Below, in pieces: positions 34,672-43,478 of a DNA stretch of 64,000 nt. The position numbers were made by a program, and so were the translations under genes. Where the stretch lies: contig NZ_JAJBTT010000024.1 in the NCBI RefSeq assembly GCF_020860705.1, positions 1-64,000 on the forward strand. Reading direction: 5' to 3'. Every line of letters begins with the position of its first letter. Position 1 is the stretch's first letter. The stretch is from Akkermansia sp. GTDB lineage: Bacteria > Verrucomicrobiota > Verrucomicrobiia > Verrucomicrobiales > Akkermansiaceae. A model generated the notes under the pieces. The model was not told where the DNA came from. It did no database searches and saw only the letters and a list, made by a program, of their open reading frames with translations.

Positions 34672-37600
34672 TCAGCTTCCGGGCGCGTCATTCTTGTGCG
34701 CGGCCAGGTATTCCCGGGCTCCCGCTTCATCCGGGTCCTCCTTGAGTTCATTCAGGGAGAATCTGATGCGGAACAGTTTCATGATAAACACATAGGAACA
34801 TGGGATCAGAAAGACGCCCACCAGCGTAGCCACCCCCATGCCGATGACTACCACCGTACCGATGGCGTTGCGCGCCAGCGCGCCGGACCCGGAGGAAAGC
34901 ATCAACGGAATGCAGCCCAGGATGAAGGCCAGGGAGGTCATCAGGATGGGCCGCAGACGCAGCCGGGCGGCGGCCAGGGTGGCCTCCATCAGCCCCCTGC
35001 CGCGCTGCATTTCCAGATTGGCGAATTCCACAATCAGGATGGCGTTCTTGGCCGCCAGCCCCACCAGCATCACCAGACCGATCTGCGCGTAAAGCGTCAG
35101 CTCCATGCCCTGCCAGTACAGCCCTGCGTAAGCCCCCAGCACGGCAATGGGCACCGTGAGGAAGACCGCCAGGGGCAAGGACCATTTTTCATAGAGAGCC
35201 ACCAGAATGAGGAAGGCGAAGATGGCGGACATGGTGAAGATGGCCCCCAGGCCGATGCTGTTGCGCACCTTGTTTTCCTGGAAGCTCATGTCCTGGTAGT
35301 CAAAGCCCACCTTCGTGGGGTCCATCGTCTGCCGGAACACTTCCTCCAGGGCGTCCATCACCTGCTGGGTGGAATAGCCGGGCCTGGGCATCACGTTCAG
35401 CTTGGCAGCGTTATAGATGTTGTGGTGCATCACGAATTCCGTGTCCTCAATTTCCCTGATATCCACCAGGGCGGACAGGGGGACGCGGGCGCCGTCCGCG
35501 TTCGTGACGAAAAAGCCGTCCATCTTTTCCAAACTGGCGCGGTCTTCTCCCTGCGCCTGGATGTATACCTGCCACTGCTGGCCGAAGGCGTTGAAGTAGT
35601 TGATGAAGGAGGAACCGTTGTAGGCGGCCAGAATGCCGTTGGCTACGTCAATGTCCACCTTGTGGAATTTGCACTTTTCCTTGTCCAGGTTCACGTACTT
35701 CTGCGGCATGTCTGCCATCATCATGTCCATGCACAGGGCTATTTCCGGACGCCGGGAAGCCGCGGCCTGGAATTGCTGCACCTGTTCATGCAGGTAGGCC
35801 ACGCCCTGCCCTTCCAGGTCTTCCAGCACCATCGTCACGCCGTTGGCGGTGCCCACGCCGGGAATGGCCGGAGGTTCCAGCACCATCCCCATGCCGTCCA
35901 GCCCGGCCTGCGCCAGTTTGCCTTGAAGCTTCCGGGCCAGCTCCGCGGAGGTTTCCGGCCGTTCGCTCCAGTCCTTGAGTTCGATGAAGGCGATGCAGGC
36001 CCCGGGAGTCTGCACGCTGTTGAGGATATTGAGGCCCACAACGGTAGTCAGATTTTTCACGGCAGGATCCTGAAGGGCCGCTTCAAATTTCTTGTCCTGC
36101 TCATAGGCCACCTGCAGGGAGGTATTCGGCTTCAGGATCAGGCAGGCCAGCAGAAAGCCCTGGTCCTCGTCCGGAAGAAAGCCGCCGGGCACGCGTTCCG
36201 ACACGGGGACCACGGCCCCCCAGAATAAAAACAGGAGGGGGATGGAAATCACCAGCTTGCGAGCCAGGCTTCCGCACACGCGGGTGTAGCCGCTGGCGGC
36301 GCGGCCATAGCATCGGTTGAACAGGCGGTGGAACGGGGAGAAAATGCTCTTGCGTTCCGCACTCTTGGGTTTCAGCAGCAGGGCGCACAGCGCCGGGGAA
36401 AGCGTCAGCGCGTTAAAGGCGGAAATGAGCATGGAAATGGCGATGGTCACGGCGAACTGCTTGAACAGCGTGCCTGTAATTCCTTCCAGCAGCAGGGAAG
36501 GCAGGAACACCGCCGCCAGCACCAGCGCAATGGCGATGACGGGACCGGACACTTCCTGCATGGCTGCGAAGGAGGCCATGCGCGGATTCAGTCCCTTGTC
36601 AATGTGCTCCTGCACGGCCTCCACCACCACAATGGCGTCATCCACCACCAGGCCGATAGCCAGCACCATGCCCAGCAGGGAGATGGTGTTCAGCGAAAAC
36701 CCCAGCACGGGAAACAGGCAGAAGGTGGAGATCAGGGACACCGGCACGGCAATCAGCGGAATGAGGGTGGCGCGCCAGTTCTGCAGGAAGATGTACACGA
36801 CCAGGGCCACCAGGATGACGGCTTCAATGAAGGTGTGCTTGATTTCCTCAATGGAATAGCGCACCGCCGTGGTCGTATCCAGGGAAACGCGGCCGGCAAT
36901 GCCTTCCGGCATCAGCGGGGCCTTGGCGTTCAGCAGCTTTTCCACACGGTCAGCCGTGGCGATGGCGTTGGAGCCCGGAGACTGGAAGATGACGATGGCC
37001 GCGGAAACCTCCCCGTTCAGGCGTCCGGTGGCGGAATAATCCTCCGCCCCCAGCTCCACCTTGGCAATGTCTTTCAGGTACAGGATTTCATCCCCGTCCT
37101 GGCGGATGATGATGTCTTCAAATTCATGCGGTTCCGACAGCCGCCCCTGGGTACGTACGGTAATGGTCTGCTCCTGCCCGTCCGGCACGGGGTCCGCCCC
37201 GATCTTGCCGCCTGGGTTGGTGGTGTTCTGGGCGGAGATGGCGCCGCGCACTTCGTTGACGGAAACGCCGTAGTGGGTCATTTTGGACGTATCCAGCCAA
37301 ATGCGGATGGCGTAGCGCCCCGCGCCGTACACCTGCACTTCCCCCACGCCTTCCACGCGCTTGAGTTCGTCAATGAGCTTGACCTGGGCATAGTTCGCCA
37401 GGTCCACGGAATTGTAGCTGCCGTCCGGGGACGTCAGGGAATAAATCATGAGCGGGAGGCCCGGCTGCTGCTTGATGGTCACGCCCGTGCTCTGCACTTC
37501 CTGCGGAAGCTGGGAGGAGGCCTGCCCGTAGCGCATGTTGGTCAGCACCTGGTCAATATCCGTATCGGACCCCGGTTCAAAGATCACGGACAGGTTGTAC

Positions 37601-37860
37601 ACGCCGTTGTTGGAGGAAACGGACGTCATGTAGTCCATGCCCTGCACGCCGGAAATCTGGCGTTCCAGCGGCGTCCCCACGGAGTCCGCCACCGCCTGCG
37701 CGTTGGCCCCCGGGAACATGGCCTGCAACTGGATGGTGCGCGGCGTGATTTCCGGATACTGGGAGATGGGCAGGTTGAACATGCAGACCAGCCCCAGCAG
37801 CGTAGTCACGATGGCGATCACGGCCGCGATCGCGGGATGCTTGATGAAAAAGGCGCTCAT
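34672..37860 (-). CDS. RND multidrug efflux transporter (AcrB/MexB, HAE1 family)
   Basis: A 1062-residue inner-membrane pump of normal length. It starts MSAFFIKHPAIAAVIAIVTT, has the porter-domain QLPQEVQSTGV, the TM4 proton-relay Asp pair in LAIGLVVDDAIVVVEAV, a second set of helices with GLAAKNAILIVEFA, and GGFLPDEDQGFLLA at the start of the second half. The expected twelve helices fall in two blocks at about 340-540 and 870-1040. Driven by protons, it expels lipophilic compounds from periplasm and membrane with the adaptor encoded 3 bases upstream. No outer-membrane channel gene is linked. Confidence 0.95.
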   Translation of the reverse strand: MSAFFIKHPAIAAVIAIVTTLLGLVCMFNLPISQYPEITPRTIQLQAMFPGANAQAVADSVGTPLERQISGVQGMDYMTSVSSNNGVYNLSVIFEPGSDTDIDQVLTNMRYGQASSQLPQEVQSTGVTIKQQPGLPLMIYSLTSPDGSYNSVDLANYAQVKLIDELKRVEGVGEVQVYGAGRYAIRIWLDTSKMTHYGVSVNEVRGAISAQNTTNPGGKIGADPVPDGQEQTITVRTQGRLSEPHEFEDIIIRQDGDEILYLKDIAKVELGAEDYSATGRLNGEVSAAIVIFQSPGSNAIATADRVEKLLNAKAPLMPEGIAGRVSLDTTTAVRYSIEEIKHTFIEAVILVALVVYIFLQNWRATLIPLIAVPVSLISTFCLFPVLGFSLNTISLLGMVLAIGLVVDDAIVVVEAVQEHIDKGLNPRMASFAAMQEVSGPVIAIALVLAAVFLPSLLLEGITGTLFKQFAVTIAISMLISAFNALTLSPALCALLLKPKSAERKSIFSPFHRLFNRCYGRAASGYTRVCGSLARKLVISIPLLFLFWGAVVPVSERVPGGFLPDEDQGFLLACLILKPNTSLQVAYEQDKKFEAALQDPAVKNLTTVVGLNILNSVQTPGACIAFIELKDWSERPETSAELARKLQGKLAQAGLDGMGMVLEPPAIPGVGTANGVTMVLEDLEGQGVAYLHEQVQQFQAAASRRPEIALCMDMMMADMPQKYVNLDKEKCKFHKVDIDVANGILAAYNGSSFINYFNAFGQQWQVYIQAQGEDRASLEKMDGFFVTNADGARVPLSALVDIREIEDTEFVMHHNIYNAAKLNVMPRPGYSTQQVMDALEEVFRQTMDPTKVGFDYQDMSFQENKVRNSIGLGAIFTMSAIFAFLILVALYEKWSLPLAVFLTVPIAVLGAYAGLYWQGMELTLYAQIGLVMLVGLAAKNAILIVEFANLEMQRGRGLMEATLAAARLRLRPILMTSLAFILGCIPLMLSSGSGALARNAIGTVVVIGMGVATLVGVFLIPCSYVFIMKLFRIRFSLNELKEDPDEAGAREYLAAHKNDAPGS

Positions 37861-37863
37861 GGC

Positions 37864-39204
37864 TTACTTGGCGGTTACGGAAGGAGTGGTGGAAACGGGC
37901 GCGGTATAAACAAAGGGGGCGGGAACGACCGTTCCGAATCCTTCCGCAAGCCCGTGTTCCCGCATCAGGCTGTTCGCCTTGGAATACTGGGCGGCCATCA
38001 TGCCGCCTTCCACGATGACCGGAGCGTCCGCCGGCCTGTCATAGCCCATTTCCTTCAGGGATTCCGCAAGGGGCTTGACCGTCCCCGTCACGATCTGCAT
38101 CAGCATGGGGGCCGTGCCCCCGGCGCCGTCCGGCATGTCAAGCACCACGGTTTCTCCCGGCTGCACGTCAATGCGGCGCGGCGTGTTGTCCGGCGCCACC
38201 ACCATGATGTTGCGGTGGTTCATGGAGGAGAGGAGAGCCCGGGCAGGCACCAGCAGGGCGTCCTTTTCCGTTCCCGTCACGGCGCGCACACGCACCGCCA
38301 TGCCGGAACGCAGCTTCAGGTCCGGGTTGGGAACGTGGCCGATGAAATTCACGGTGCCTGTCGCGCGGCTCACTTCACTGTCCACGGAAACCACTTTTCC
38401 CTTTTTCTCAAAGACGGAGCCGTCTTCCAGAATCAGTTCAAAATCCGGCATGTCTCCCATGCGTCCGGTTTTCACGTTCACGGTGCCGTCCATCAAGCGG
38501 CTGAGCACCTGCTTGCCCGTCACGGAAAAATCCACCCGGATGGGGTCGATGGAAGACATGGTGGTGAGCGGGGAACCGCTGGCGGAAATCAGGTCCCCCA
38601 CGCTGGCCGTCGCCTTGGAAGCCAGCCCCCGGAACGGCGCGCGTACCTTCGTGCGGTCCAGGTTGATCCGGGCATTCTCCAGGGAAGCCTCCGCTTGCTT
38701 GATGCCCGCTTCCGCCTGTTCCAGGGAAGCCTGCATCTCCTTCAGGTTCTGCTGCGCATCCGTCAGGTTTTTCACGGAGATGGCTCCCGTCTTAATCAGC
38801 TTGTCATAACGGTCCAGGTCCTTCCGGACCCTGTCCATGGAGGCTTCCGCCTGGAGCTTGACGGCGCGCGCCGTAGCCAGATTGGCCTCTTCCCGGTCCA
38901 CCGCAGCCTGGTAGGAGGCCGGATCAATTTCAAAAAGCAGTTCCCCCTTGTCGCAAATGGAGCCGTCCCAGTATACCTGCCGGACCAGCGTGCCGGAGAC
39001 CTGGGGCCTGATGTCCGCCTGCTCCACCCCCCGCAGATGCCCGAACCATGAGGATTTCAGTTCCACCGTCCTCTGTTCCATGTTCATAACGGAAACCTTG
39101 AGCGGGGGCATTTCCCTCCGGTTCACGGCATCCGCCGTTTTGCCTCCGTCCCGGCATCCCGCCAGCCCGCACAGGGCCGCTATCATTATATGGTGTACTT
39201 TCAT
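37864..39204 (-). CDS. RND efflux adaptor lipoprotein (AcrA/MexA family)
   Basis: A 446-residue adaptor with a lipoprotein signal (IAALCGLAGC, Cys at about residue 17). Order of domains: lipoyl half GHLRGVEQADIRPQVSGTL, helical hairpin (about 105-180), second lipoyl half RTKVRAPFRGLASKATASVG, and beta-barrel with SIDPIRVDFSV. The C terminus is somewhat extended beyond the usual end. It bridges the RND pump and an outer-membrane channel. It starts 75 bases after marR with a MarR-type palindrome in the gap, so it can be repressed both from the marR promoter and locally. Confidence 0.93.
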   Translation of the reverse strand: MKVHHIMIAALCGLAGCRDGGKTADAVNRREMPPLKVSVMNMEQRTVELKSSWFGHLRGVEQADIRPQVSGTLVRQVYWDGSICDKGELLFEIDPASYQAAVDREEANLATARAVKLQAEASMDRVRKDLDRYDKLIKTGAISVKNLTDAQQNLKEMQASLEQAEAGIKQAEASLENARINLDRTKVRAPFRGLASKATASVGDLISASGSPLTTMSSIDPIRVDFSVTGKQVLSRLMDGTVNVKTGRMGDMPDFELILEDGSVFEKKGKVVSVDSEVSRATGTVNFIGHVPNPDLKLRSGMAVRVRAVTGTEKDALLVPARALLSSMNHRNIMVVAPDNTPRRIDVQPGETVVLDMPDGAGGTAPMLMQIVTGTVKPLAESLKEMGYDRPADAPVIVEGGMMAAQYSKANSLMREHGLAEGFGTVVPAPFVYTAPVSTTPSVTAK

Positions 39205-39224
39205 GTTGTTGATTAAATCATTAT

Positions 39225-39238
39225 TGAAGCATGCTTCA
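39225..39238. promoter_or_regulatory. MarR operator 1 (before adaptor gene)
   Basis: A perfect 14-bp palindrome TGAAGCATGCTTCA, 20 bases before the adaptor start. The same sequence occurs in front of marR at 39712-39727, so both are very likely binding sites of the MarR protein encoded between them. Confidence 0.78.
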
Positions 39239-39279
39239 TATTTTCCGGTATCGCATTTCCGGAAGGCCCAGTGGGACTT

Positions 39280-39708
39280 TTATTTAATGTTGTCGTACAT
39301 GCGCTTCAGCAGTTCCCTCAGGCAACGGCGGTCTTTTTCCTCCACCCCGGCAAGGAGCGCATCCTCAATCACGCTGATCTGCTGGCTGATGGTCTCATGA
39401 AAGCTGCGGCTCGTATCCGTCAGATACACGTTTTTCAATCTCCCGTCTTCATTGTCAAAGGCCGTGGTCACCCACCCCTTCTGTTCCAGACGCTGGACGA
39501 TTCCCTTGGCCGTAGTATGGGAGACGCCCAGATACTGCTCAATGTCCTTCTGGGAAACCGGTTCACCGTCACGGGAGATCAGGTAGGCCAGCACCCGCCC
39601 CTGGGAAGCCGTCACCTGCTCCAGAGCCAGCCCCCGCGTGATCATCGTGTCCACGCGGTCCGTGATCATTTTCATCAGAAACGAGATGGTAAACAAATTC
39701 TCCTCCAT
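39280..39708 (-). CDS. MarR-family repressor of the RND operon
   Basis: A winged-helix regulator of 142 residues from the ATG at 39708 (an ATG at 39720 lies within the palindrome and is less likely). Motifs: TASQGRVLAYLISRDGEPVS, KDIEQYLGVSHTTAKGIVQ as recognition helix region, then the wing LEQKGWVTTAFDNEDGR and VYLTDTSRS. MarR dimers usually bind short palindromes and release on binding lipophilic ligands. Two copies of an identical palindrome flank this gene, supporting control of itself and of the pump genes. Confidence 0.92.
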   Translation of the reverse strand: MEENLFTISFLMKMITDRVDTMITRGLALEQVTASQGRVLAYLISRDGEPVSQKDIEQYLGVSHTTAKGIVQRLEQKGWVTTAFDNEDGRLKNVYLTDTSRSFHETISQQISVIEDALLAGVEEKDRRCLRELLKRMYDNIK

Positions 39709-39711
39709 ATT

Positions 39712-39727
39712 ATGAAGCATGCTTCAT
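39712..39727. promoter_or_regulatory. MarR operator 2 (before marR)
   Basis: A perfect 16-bp palindrome ATGAAGCATGCTTCAT immediately upstream of the marR start, containing the 14-bp core found before the adaptor gene. Its position fits autoregulation. Confidence 0.8.
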
Positions 39728-39961
39728 GAGTTCCATGAAAATTACGCACATCCCGGGATCAAGTCAAGCGGAATCCCAACGGAGCCGCCACGGGGAAAGA
39801 AGATTGGGGGAATGCGGAAAAAGGCATGCTCATCATTTATGCCCCATTTTAAATTCACCAGAAAACTAACGGAGAAACATTTCCTACGCCCATCCGGTGC
39901 GGAACAGCAGAACCAGCCTTTCCCGAACGCCGCCCTTCCGGCAATACAAAAGGAATATGCC

Positions 39962-40630
39962 TTATTTCCTTTCCAGGGAAAGCACATGCAGGCGGCCTTT
40001 TTCCACCCGGAATTTTACCTCCCAGCCGGAGAACAGCAGGCCGTAAATCCGTTCCGGGTCATCCTGGTACTGCGGGCGCGGGTCCAGGGCCAGCGTATCC
40101 GCCAGCGCTTCCAGCTCCTCCGGCGGCAGGGAACCGCCCAGGGAAGCGGGGATTTCCACTTCCAGCCGCTCATAGGGAGAAGCGGTGAACCCCTCGGAAG
40201 CCTCCGGAATGCAGTCCGCCAGCGGGACGTAGGGCTTGATGTCCAGAATGGGCGTGCCATCCACCAGATCCACTCCGGAAAGGTGCAGCACCGGGCCGTC
40301 CTGCGGATGCAGCTCCACCTTTTCCAGCCTGACGGCGGAGAGGCCGATGGGGTTGGGCCGGAACGGCGCACGCGTGGCGAACACCCCCATGCGCACGTTG
40401 CCGCCCAGGCGGGGAGGCCGGACCGTCGGGTTCCATCCTTCCCGCAGGTTTTCACTGAATACCCAGATCAGCCACAGGTGGGAAAAGCCTTCCAGCCCGC
40501 GGACGGCGTCCGGGTTGCGGAACGGCGGTTCAAATACCAGCCTCGCCCGCGCGCCCGGCACCAGGCCGCTCTGGCGCGGTACGCCGAACTTGTCCGGATA
40601 ACACGTGCTGACGCGGGCGACAGGCTGCAA
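39962..40630 (-). CDS. trmO: tRNA (t6A37) N6-methyltransferase TrmO (TsaA/YaeB family)
   Basis: A 222-residue protein matching YaeB/TrmO. Seen: PDKFGVPRQSGLVP, then FSHLWLIWVFSEN, the SAM-binding GVFATRAPFRPNPIGLSAV, SGVDLVDGTPILDIKPYVP, and a C-terminal YGLLFSGWEVKFRV region. In E. coli the enzyme uses SAM to methylate N6 of threonylcarbamoyladenosine at position 37 of tRNA-Thr. It follows the dihydroorotase-like gene with a 53-base gap containing AT-rich repeats. About 240 bases beyond its end (39721-39961) hold no supported gene. Confidence 0.93.
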   Translation of the reverse strand: MQPVARVSTCYPDKFGVPRQSGLVPGARARLVFEPPFRNPDAVRGLEGFSHLWLIWVFSENLREGWNPTVRPPRLGGNVRMGVFATRAPFRPNPIGLSAVRLEKVELHPQDGPVLHLSGVDLVDGTPILDIKPYVPLADCIPEASEGFTASPYERLEVEIPASLGGSLPPEELEALADTLALDPRPQYQDDPERIYGLLFSGWEVKFRVEKGRLHVLSLERK

Positions 40631-40640
40631 GAAGAAAGGG

Positions 40641-40676
40641 AGTTAACAGTTAATAACGAAAAGTTAATAGTTAACA
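40641..40676. repeat. AT-rich GTTAA repeat cluster
   Basis: GTTAAC / GTTAAT / GTTAAT / GTTAAC follow each other in 36 bases between trmO and the dihydroorotase-like gene, forming both direct repeats and an imperfect palindrome. This is unlike the GC-rich surroundings. It could be a binding site or a decayed simple repeat. Confidence 0.5.
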
Positions 40677-40683
40677 GGGAATG

Positions 40684-41958
40684 CTAAAAGCTGTAAACCT
40701 CGTTCCCGAGCACCACGGCTTCCACCTTCCCCTTCAGGGTTTTGCCCAGGAAGGGGGTGTTGCGGGCGCGGCTGCGGAGCGTTTCATTCGTGACGGGCGT
40801 TTCCCCTGCCGGATCGAACACCACCAGATTGGCCGGAGCGCCTTCCTCCATGGAGACGGGAGCCATGCCCATAAGCCTGCGGGGAGCGTCACTGCACGCG
40901 CGCACCACCGTCTGCCAGGACATTTTTCCGGGCTCCACCAGGTATTGGTAAATGGCGGGAAGGAACGTATCCAGCGCAATCATGCCCTGGGGCGCCACTA
41001 CGAAATCCTGAAGCTTGGAGAACGGCGTGCAGGGCGTGTGGTCGGAGACGATGCAGTCAATGGTGCCGTCATTCACTGCGGCGATCAGGGCGTCCACGTC
41101 AGACTGGTCGCGCAGGGGGGGGAGGGTCTTGTAACTGGTATCGTAACGGCCCACTTCCTCATGCGTGAACAGAAGATGGTGAAGGGCCGCTTCCGCGCTC
41201 AGACCGGCGGTTTTCGGCTTGCAGCGGCGCAGGATGTCCACGCTGCCGGCGGTGGAAACGGTCTGCACGTGCAGGGAATTGCCCGTATCCACGGAAAGGC
41301 GGATGATGGTTTCCATTCCTATTTCCTCCGCACAGGAGGGGGAACCCGTCAGCCCCAGGCGGTAGGAGGTGGTGCCGGGGTGCATGGTGGCCTTTGCCGT
41401 CAGGGACGGAACGTCCCCGCGCAGCGCGAAGGTGAGGTTCAGGTTACTGGCGTACTGCATGGCGCGGTACAGCAGCAGCATGTTGTCTGGCGCGCGGTCC
41501 CCGTCCGTGATAAAGCGCACCCCCTTGGCGCGCAGGGAGTCATAGGAGGCCTGCTCTTCCCCGCCGTCACCCTTGGTCAGGCAACCGGAAGGGATAACCT
41601 CCACCAGGGCGTCCGTGCGGCAGATTTCCATGAACGTGGTGATCTGGGCGGCATTGTCCATCACGGGATCGGTATCCGGCATCGCCATCAGGCCCGTCAC
41701 GCCGCCATGCAGGGCGGCGGCCGTAGCCGTGGCCACACGCTCCTTGTCTTCCCGGCCAGGCTGGCACAGGTGGGCGTGAATGTCAAACAGGCCGGGCAGC
41801 ACCAGCTTTCCGGAGGCGTCCAGCACCTTCTCTGCGGAATCCGCAGGCAGCGTTCCGGCGGGGGCCTTTCCGGCGATCACCCCTCCGGAAACCAGAAAAT
41901 CCACCGGAGCGGAACCGTCCGCCAGCCGGGCATTACGAATAAGTACGGAAGTTTTCAT
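40684..41958 (-). CDS. Dihydroorotase homologue, probably non-catalytic
   Basis: A 424-residue amidohydrolase with full-length similarity to class I dihydroorotase, which closes carbamoyl-aspartate to dihydroorotate. The first metal pair is kept (DIHAHL), as are SDHTP and the ITDG region. But HLRDPG is HLCQPG (substrate Arg lost), MPNT is MPDT (substrate Asn to Asp), the HCED metal ligand is LRGD, and QHVST is QTVST (second metal His lost). It therefore resembles the inactive PyrC' (PyrX) that supports aspartate transcarbamoylase in pseudomonads. It starts 6 bases after pyrB, fitting that role. Inactivity is inferred from residues only. Confidence 0.85.
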   Translation of the reverse strand: MKTSVLIRNARLADGSAPVDFLVSGGVIAGKAPAGTLPADSAEKVLDASGKLVLPGLFDIHAHLCQPGREDKERVATATAAALHGGVTGLMAMPDTDPVMDNAAQITTFMEICRTDALVEVIPSGCLTKGDGGEEQASYDSLRAKGVRFITDGDRAPDNMLLLYRAMQYASNLNLTFALRGDVPSLTAKATMHPGTTSYRLGLTGSPSCAEEIGMETIIRLSVDTGNSLHVQTVSTAGSVDILRRCKPKTAGLSAEAALHHLLFTHEEVGRYDTSYKTLPPLRDQSDVDALIAAVNDGTIDCIVSDHTPCTPFSKLQDFVVAPQGMIALDTFLPAIYQYLVEPGKMSWQTVVRACSDAPRRLMGMAPVSMEEGAPANLVVFDPAGETPVTNETLRSRARNTPFLGKTLKGKVEAVVLGNEVYSF

Positions 41959-41964
41959 GAACGA

Positions 41965-42891
41965 TCAGTGCTGGGTTTGCGGGGTGAGATGGTAAAGGAT
42001 GGACATGCGGCAGGCGATGCCGTTTTCCACCTGGCGGTTGATCAGGCAGCGTTCGTAATCCATCGCCAGGTCGCAGATTTCCACGCCGCGGTTGACCGGT
42101 CCGGGGTGCATGATGTACAGGCCTTCATCGGAAATGCGCTTCAGGCGCTCCTCCGTAACGCCGTAAATCTTGTTGTATTCCCGGGCGCTGGGGAAGAAGG
42201 GGGCGTCCTGCCTCTCCTTCTGTACGCGCAGCAGGTAAATCACGTCCGGTTTCCAGGCGAACGCCTCGTTGAAATCGGAAAAGCGGGGAATGCCGGAATG
42301 CTCCGTGCGCGGCACCAGGGACCCCGGCCCCAGGTAGGCCACTTCCATCCCCAGCCTCTTCATCAGGAGGGAAGTGGAGCGGGCCACGCGGGAATGAAGG
42401 ATGTCCCCCACGATCAGCACGCGCTTTCCCCTCACGTCCGGAAACACCTCCCGGATGGTGAAGGAGTCCAGGAGGGCCTGGGAGGGATGGGCGTGCGCGC
42501 CGTCCCCCGCATTGATCACGCTGGCGCAGGTATGGCGCGCAATCACGTTCGGCAGGCCGCTGTTGTAATGGCGCACGATCACGTAATCCACCTTCATGGC
42601 CTGGAGCGTGGCTATCGTATCCTGCACGGATTCCCCCTTCACGACGGAAGAGGTGGACACCGTAAAGTTGGTCACGTCCGCAGACAGGCGTTCCGCCGCC
42701 ACTTCAAAGGAGGAGCGGGTGCGGGTGCTTGGTTCATAAAAAAGCGTCAAAACGGACTTCCCTTTCAGGGCTGGCACCTTTTTGACGCTTTTGGTAAAGA
42801 GCTCTTTCATCGGACCGGCCGAATCCAGCAGCGTATGAATTTCCTCGTCGGTCAACGAGGAGATGTTAAGTAGGTCCTTGCGGGGATTCAT
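41965..42891 (-). CDS. pyrB: Aspartate carbamoyltransferase catalytic subunit
   Basis: A 308-residue ATCase that joins carbamoyl phosphate and aspartate, the second step of pyrimidine synthesis. The carbamoyl-phosphate motif is FYEPSTRTRSSFEVAAERL; also seen are VKGESVQDTI, NAGDGAHAHPSQALLDSFT, RVLIVGDILHSRVARS, and the aspartate-side PGPVNRGVEI. No regulatory pyrI is present. It lies between pyrR and the dihydroorotase homologue, with 27- and 6-base gaps, in one apparent operon. Confidence 0.97.
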   Translation of the reverse strand: MNPRKDLLNISSLTDEEIHTLLDSAGPMKELFTKSVKKVPALKGKSVLTLFYEPSTRTRSSFEVAAERLSADVTNFTVSTSSVVKGESVQDTIATLQAMKVDYVIVRHYNSGLPNVIARHTCASVINAGDGAHAHPSQALLDSFTIREVFPDVRGKRVLIVGDILHSRVARSTSLLMKRLGMEVAYLGPGSLVPRTEHSGIPRFSDFNEAFAWKPDVIYLLRVQKERQDAPFFPSAREYNKIYGVTEERLKRISDEGLYIMHPGPVNRGVEICDLAMDYERCLINRQVENGIACRMSILYHLTPQTQH

Positions 42892-42918
42892 GAAAGTCAG
42901 GGGGTGAATTAAAACTGT

Positions 42919-43452
42919 CTATTTGCCGGAAATGATCACGCGGTCCTCGCCGTCGGCCTCCTTCATGCTTACGATCACCTTGGCCCCGGCGTGGTCCAGC
43001 ACATGGCCCGTGTAATCCGGCTGGATGGGAACCTCCCGCCCTCCGCGGTCAACCAGGCACGCCAGCTCAATGCGGGCCGGGCGGCCATAGTCAAAGAGGG
43101 CGTTCAGGGCCGCGCGCACGGTGCGGCCCGTGTAAAGAACGTCGTCCACCAGCACCACCCTCATGTCGTCCGTGGAAAACGGGAGGTTGGAGGAGCGGAG
43201 GGACGGGCGGGCTTCCAGCTTGTAAATGTCATCCCGGTACAGGGAAATGTCAATGGCTCCGTACTGGGCTTCCACGCCCAGTTCCTTCACCTTGTCCACC
43301 AGCCTCCGGGCGATGATGTCCCCCTGGCTAAGCAGGCCCACAATGGCGAGCGGTTCCCCGGGAAAGCGGGCCACGATGCCGTGGGCCATGCGCTCCAGCG
43401 CACGGGAAATCCCCGGGCCGTCCAACACGATTTCCTGTGACGGAGGAGTCAT
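42919..43452 (-). CDS. pyrR: PyrR pyrimidine operon regulator / uracil phosphoribosyltransferase
   Basis: A 177-residue type I phosphoribosyltransferase. The PRPP loop is VVLVDDVLYTGRTVRAALNAL; the N-terminal RMAHGIVAR and GLLSQGDIIARRL and the C-terminal PIQPDYTGHVLDHAGAKVIV match PyrR. In Firmicutes PyrR binds nascent pyr mRNA and causes termination when UMP is high. Position as first pyr gene fits regulation, but no anti-terminator/terminator pair was recognised in the 26 bases between purE and pyrR, so here it may act only as an enzyme or upstream of purE. Confidence 0.94.
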   Translation of the reverse strand: MTPPSQEIVLDGPGISRALERMAHGIVARFPGEPLAIVGLLSQGDIIARRLVDKVKELGVEAQYGAIDISLYRDDIYKLEARPSLRSSNLPFSTDDMRVVLVDDVLYTGRTVRAALNALFDYGRPARIELACLVDRGGREVPIQPDYTGHVLDHAGAKVIVSMKEADGEDRVIISGK

Positions 43453-43478
43453 CTGCCGAATGGGAAAAGAGTGAAAGG

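Noticed and set aside
36328-39051. Very long (907-codon) plus-strand frame opposite the RND pump genes
   Set aside because: His/Gln/Gly-rich antisense reading of acrAB-type genes caused by GC-biased third codon positions.
39742-39987. 81-codon minus-strand frame between marR and trmO
   Set aside because: No start signals, overlaps the trmO end, and the product has no recognisable features.
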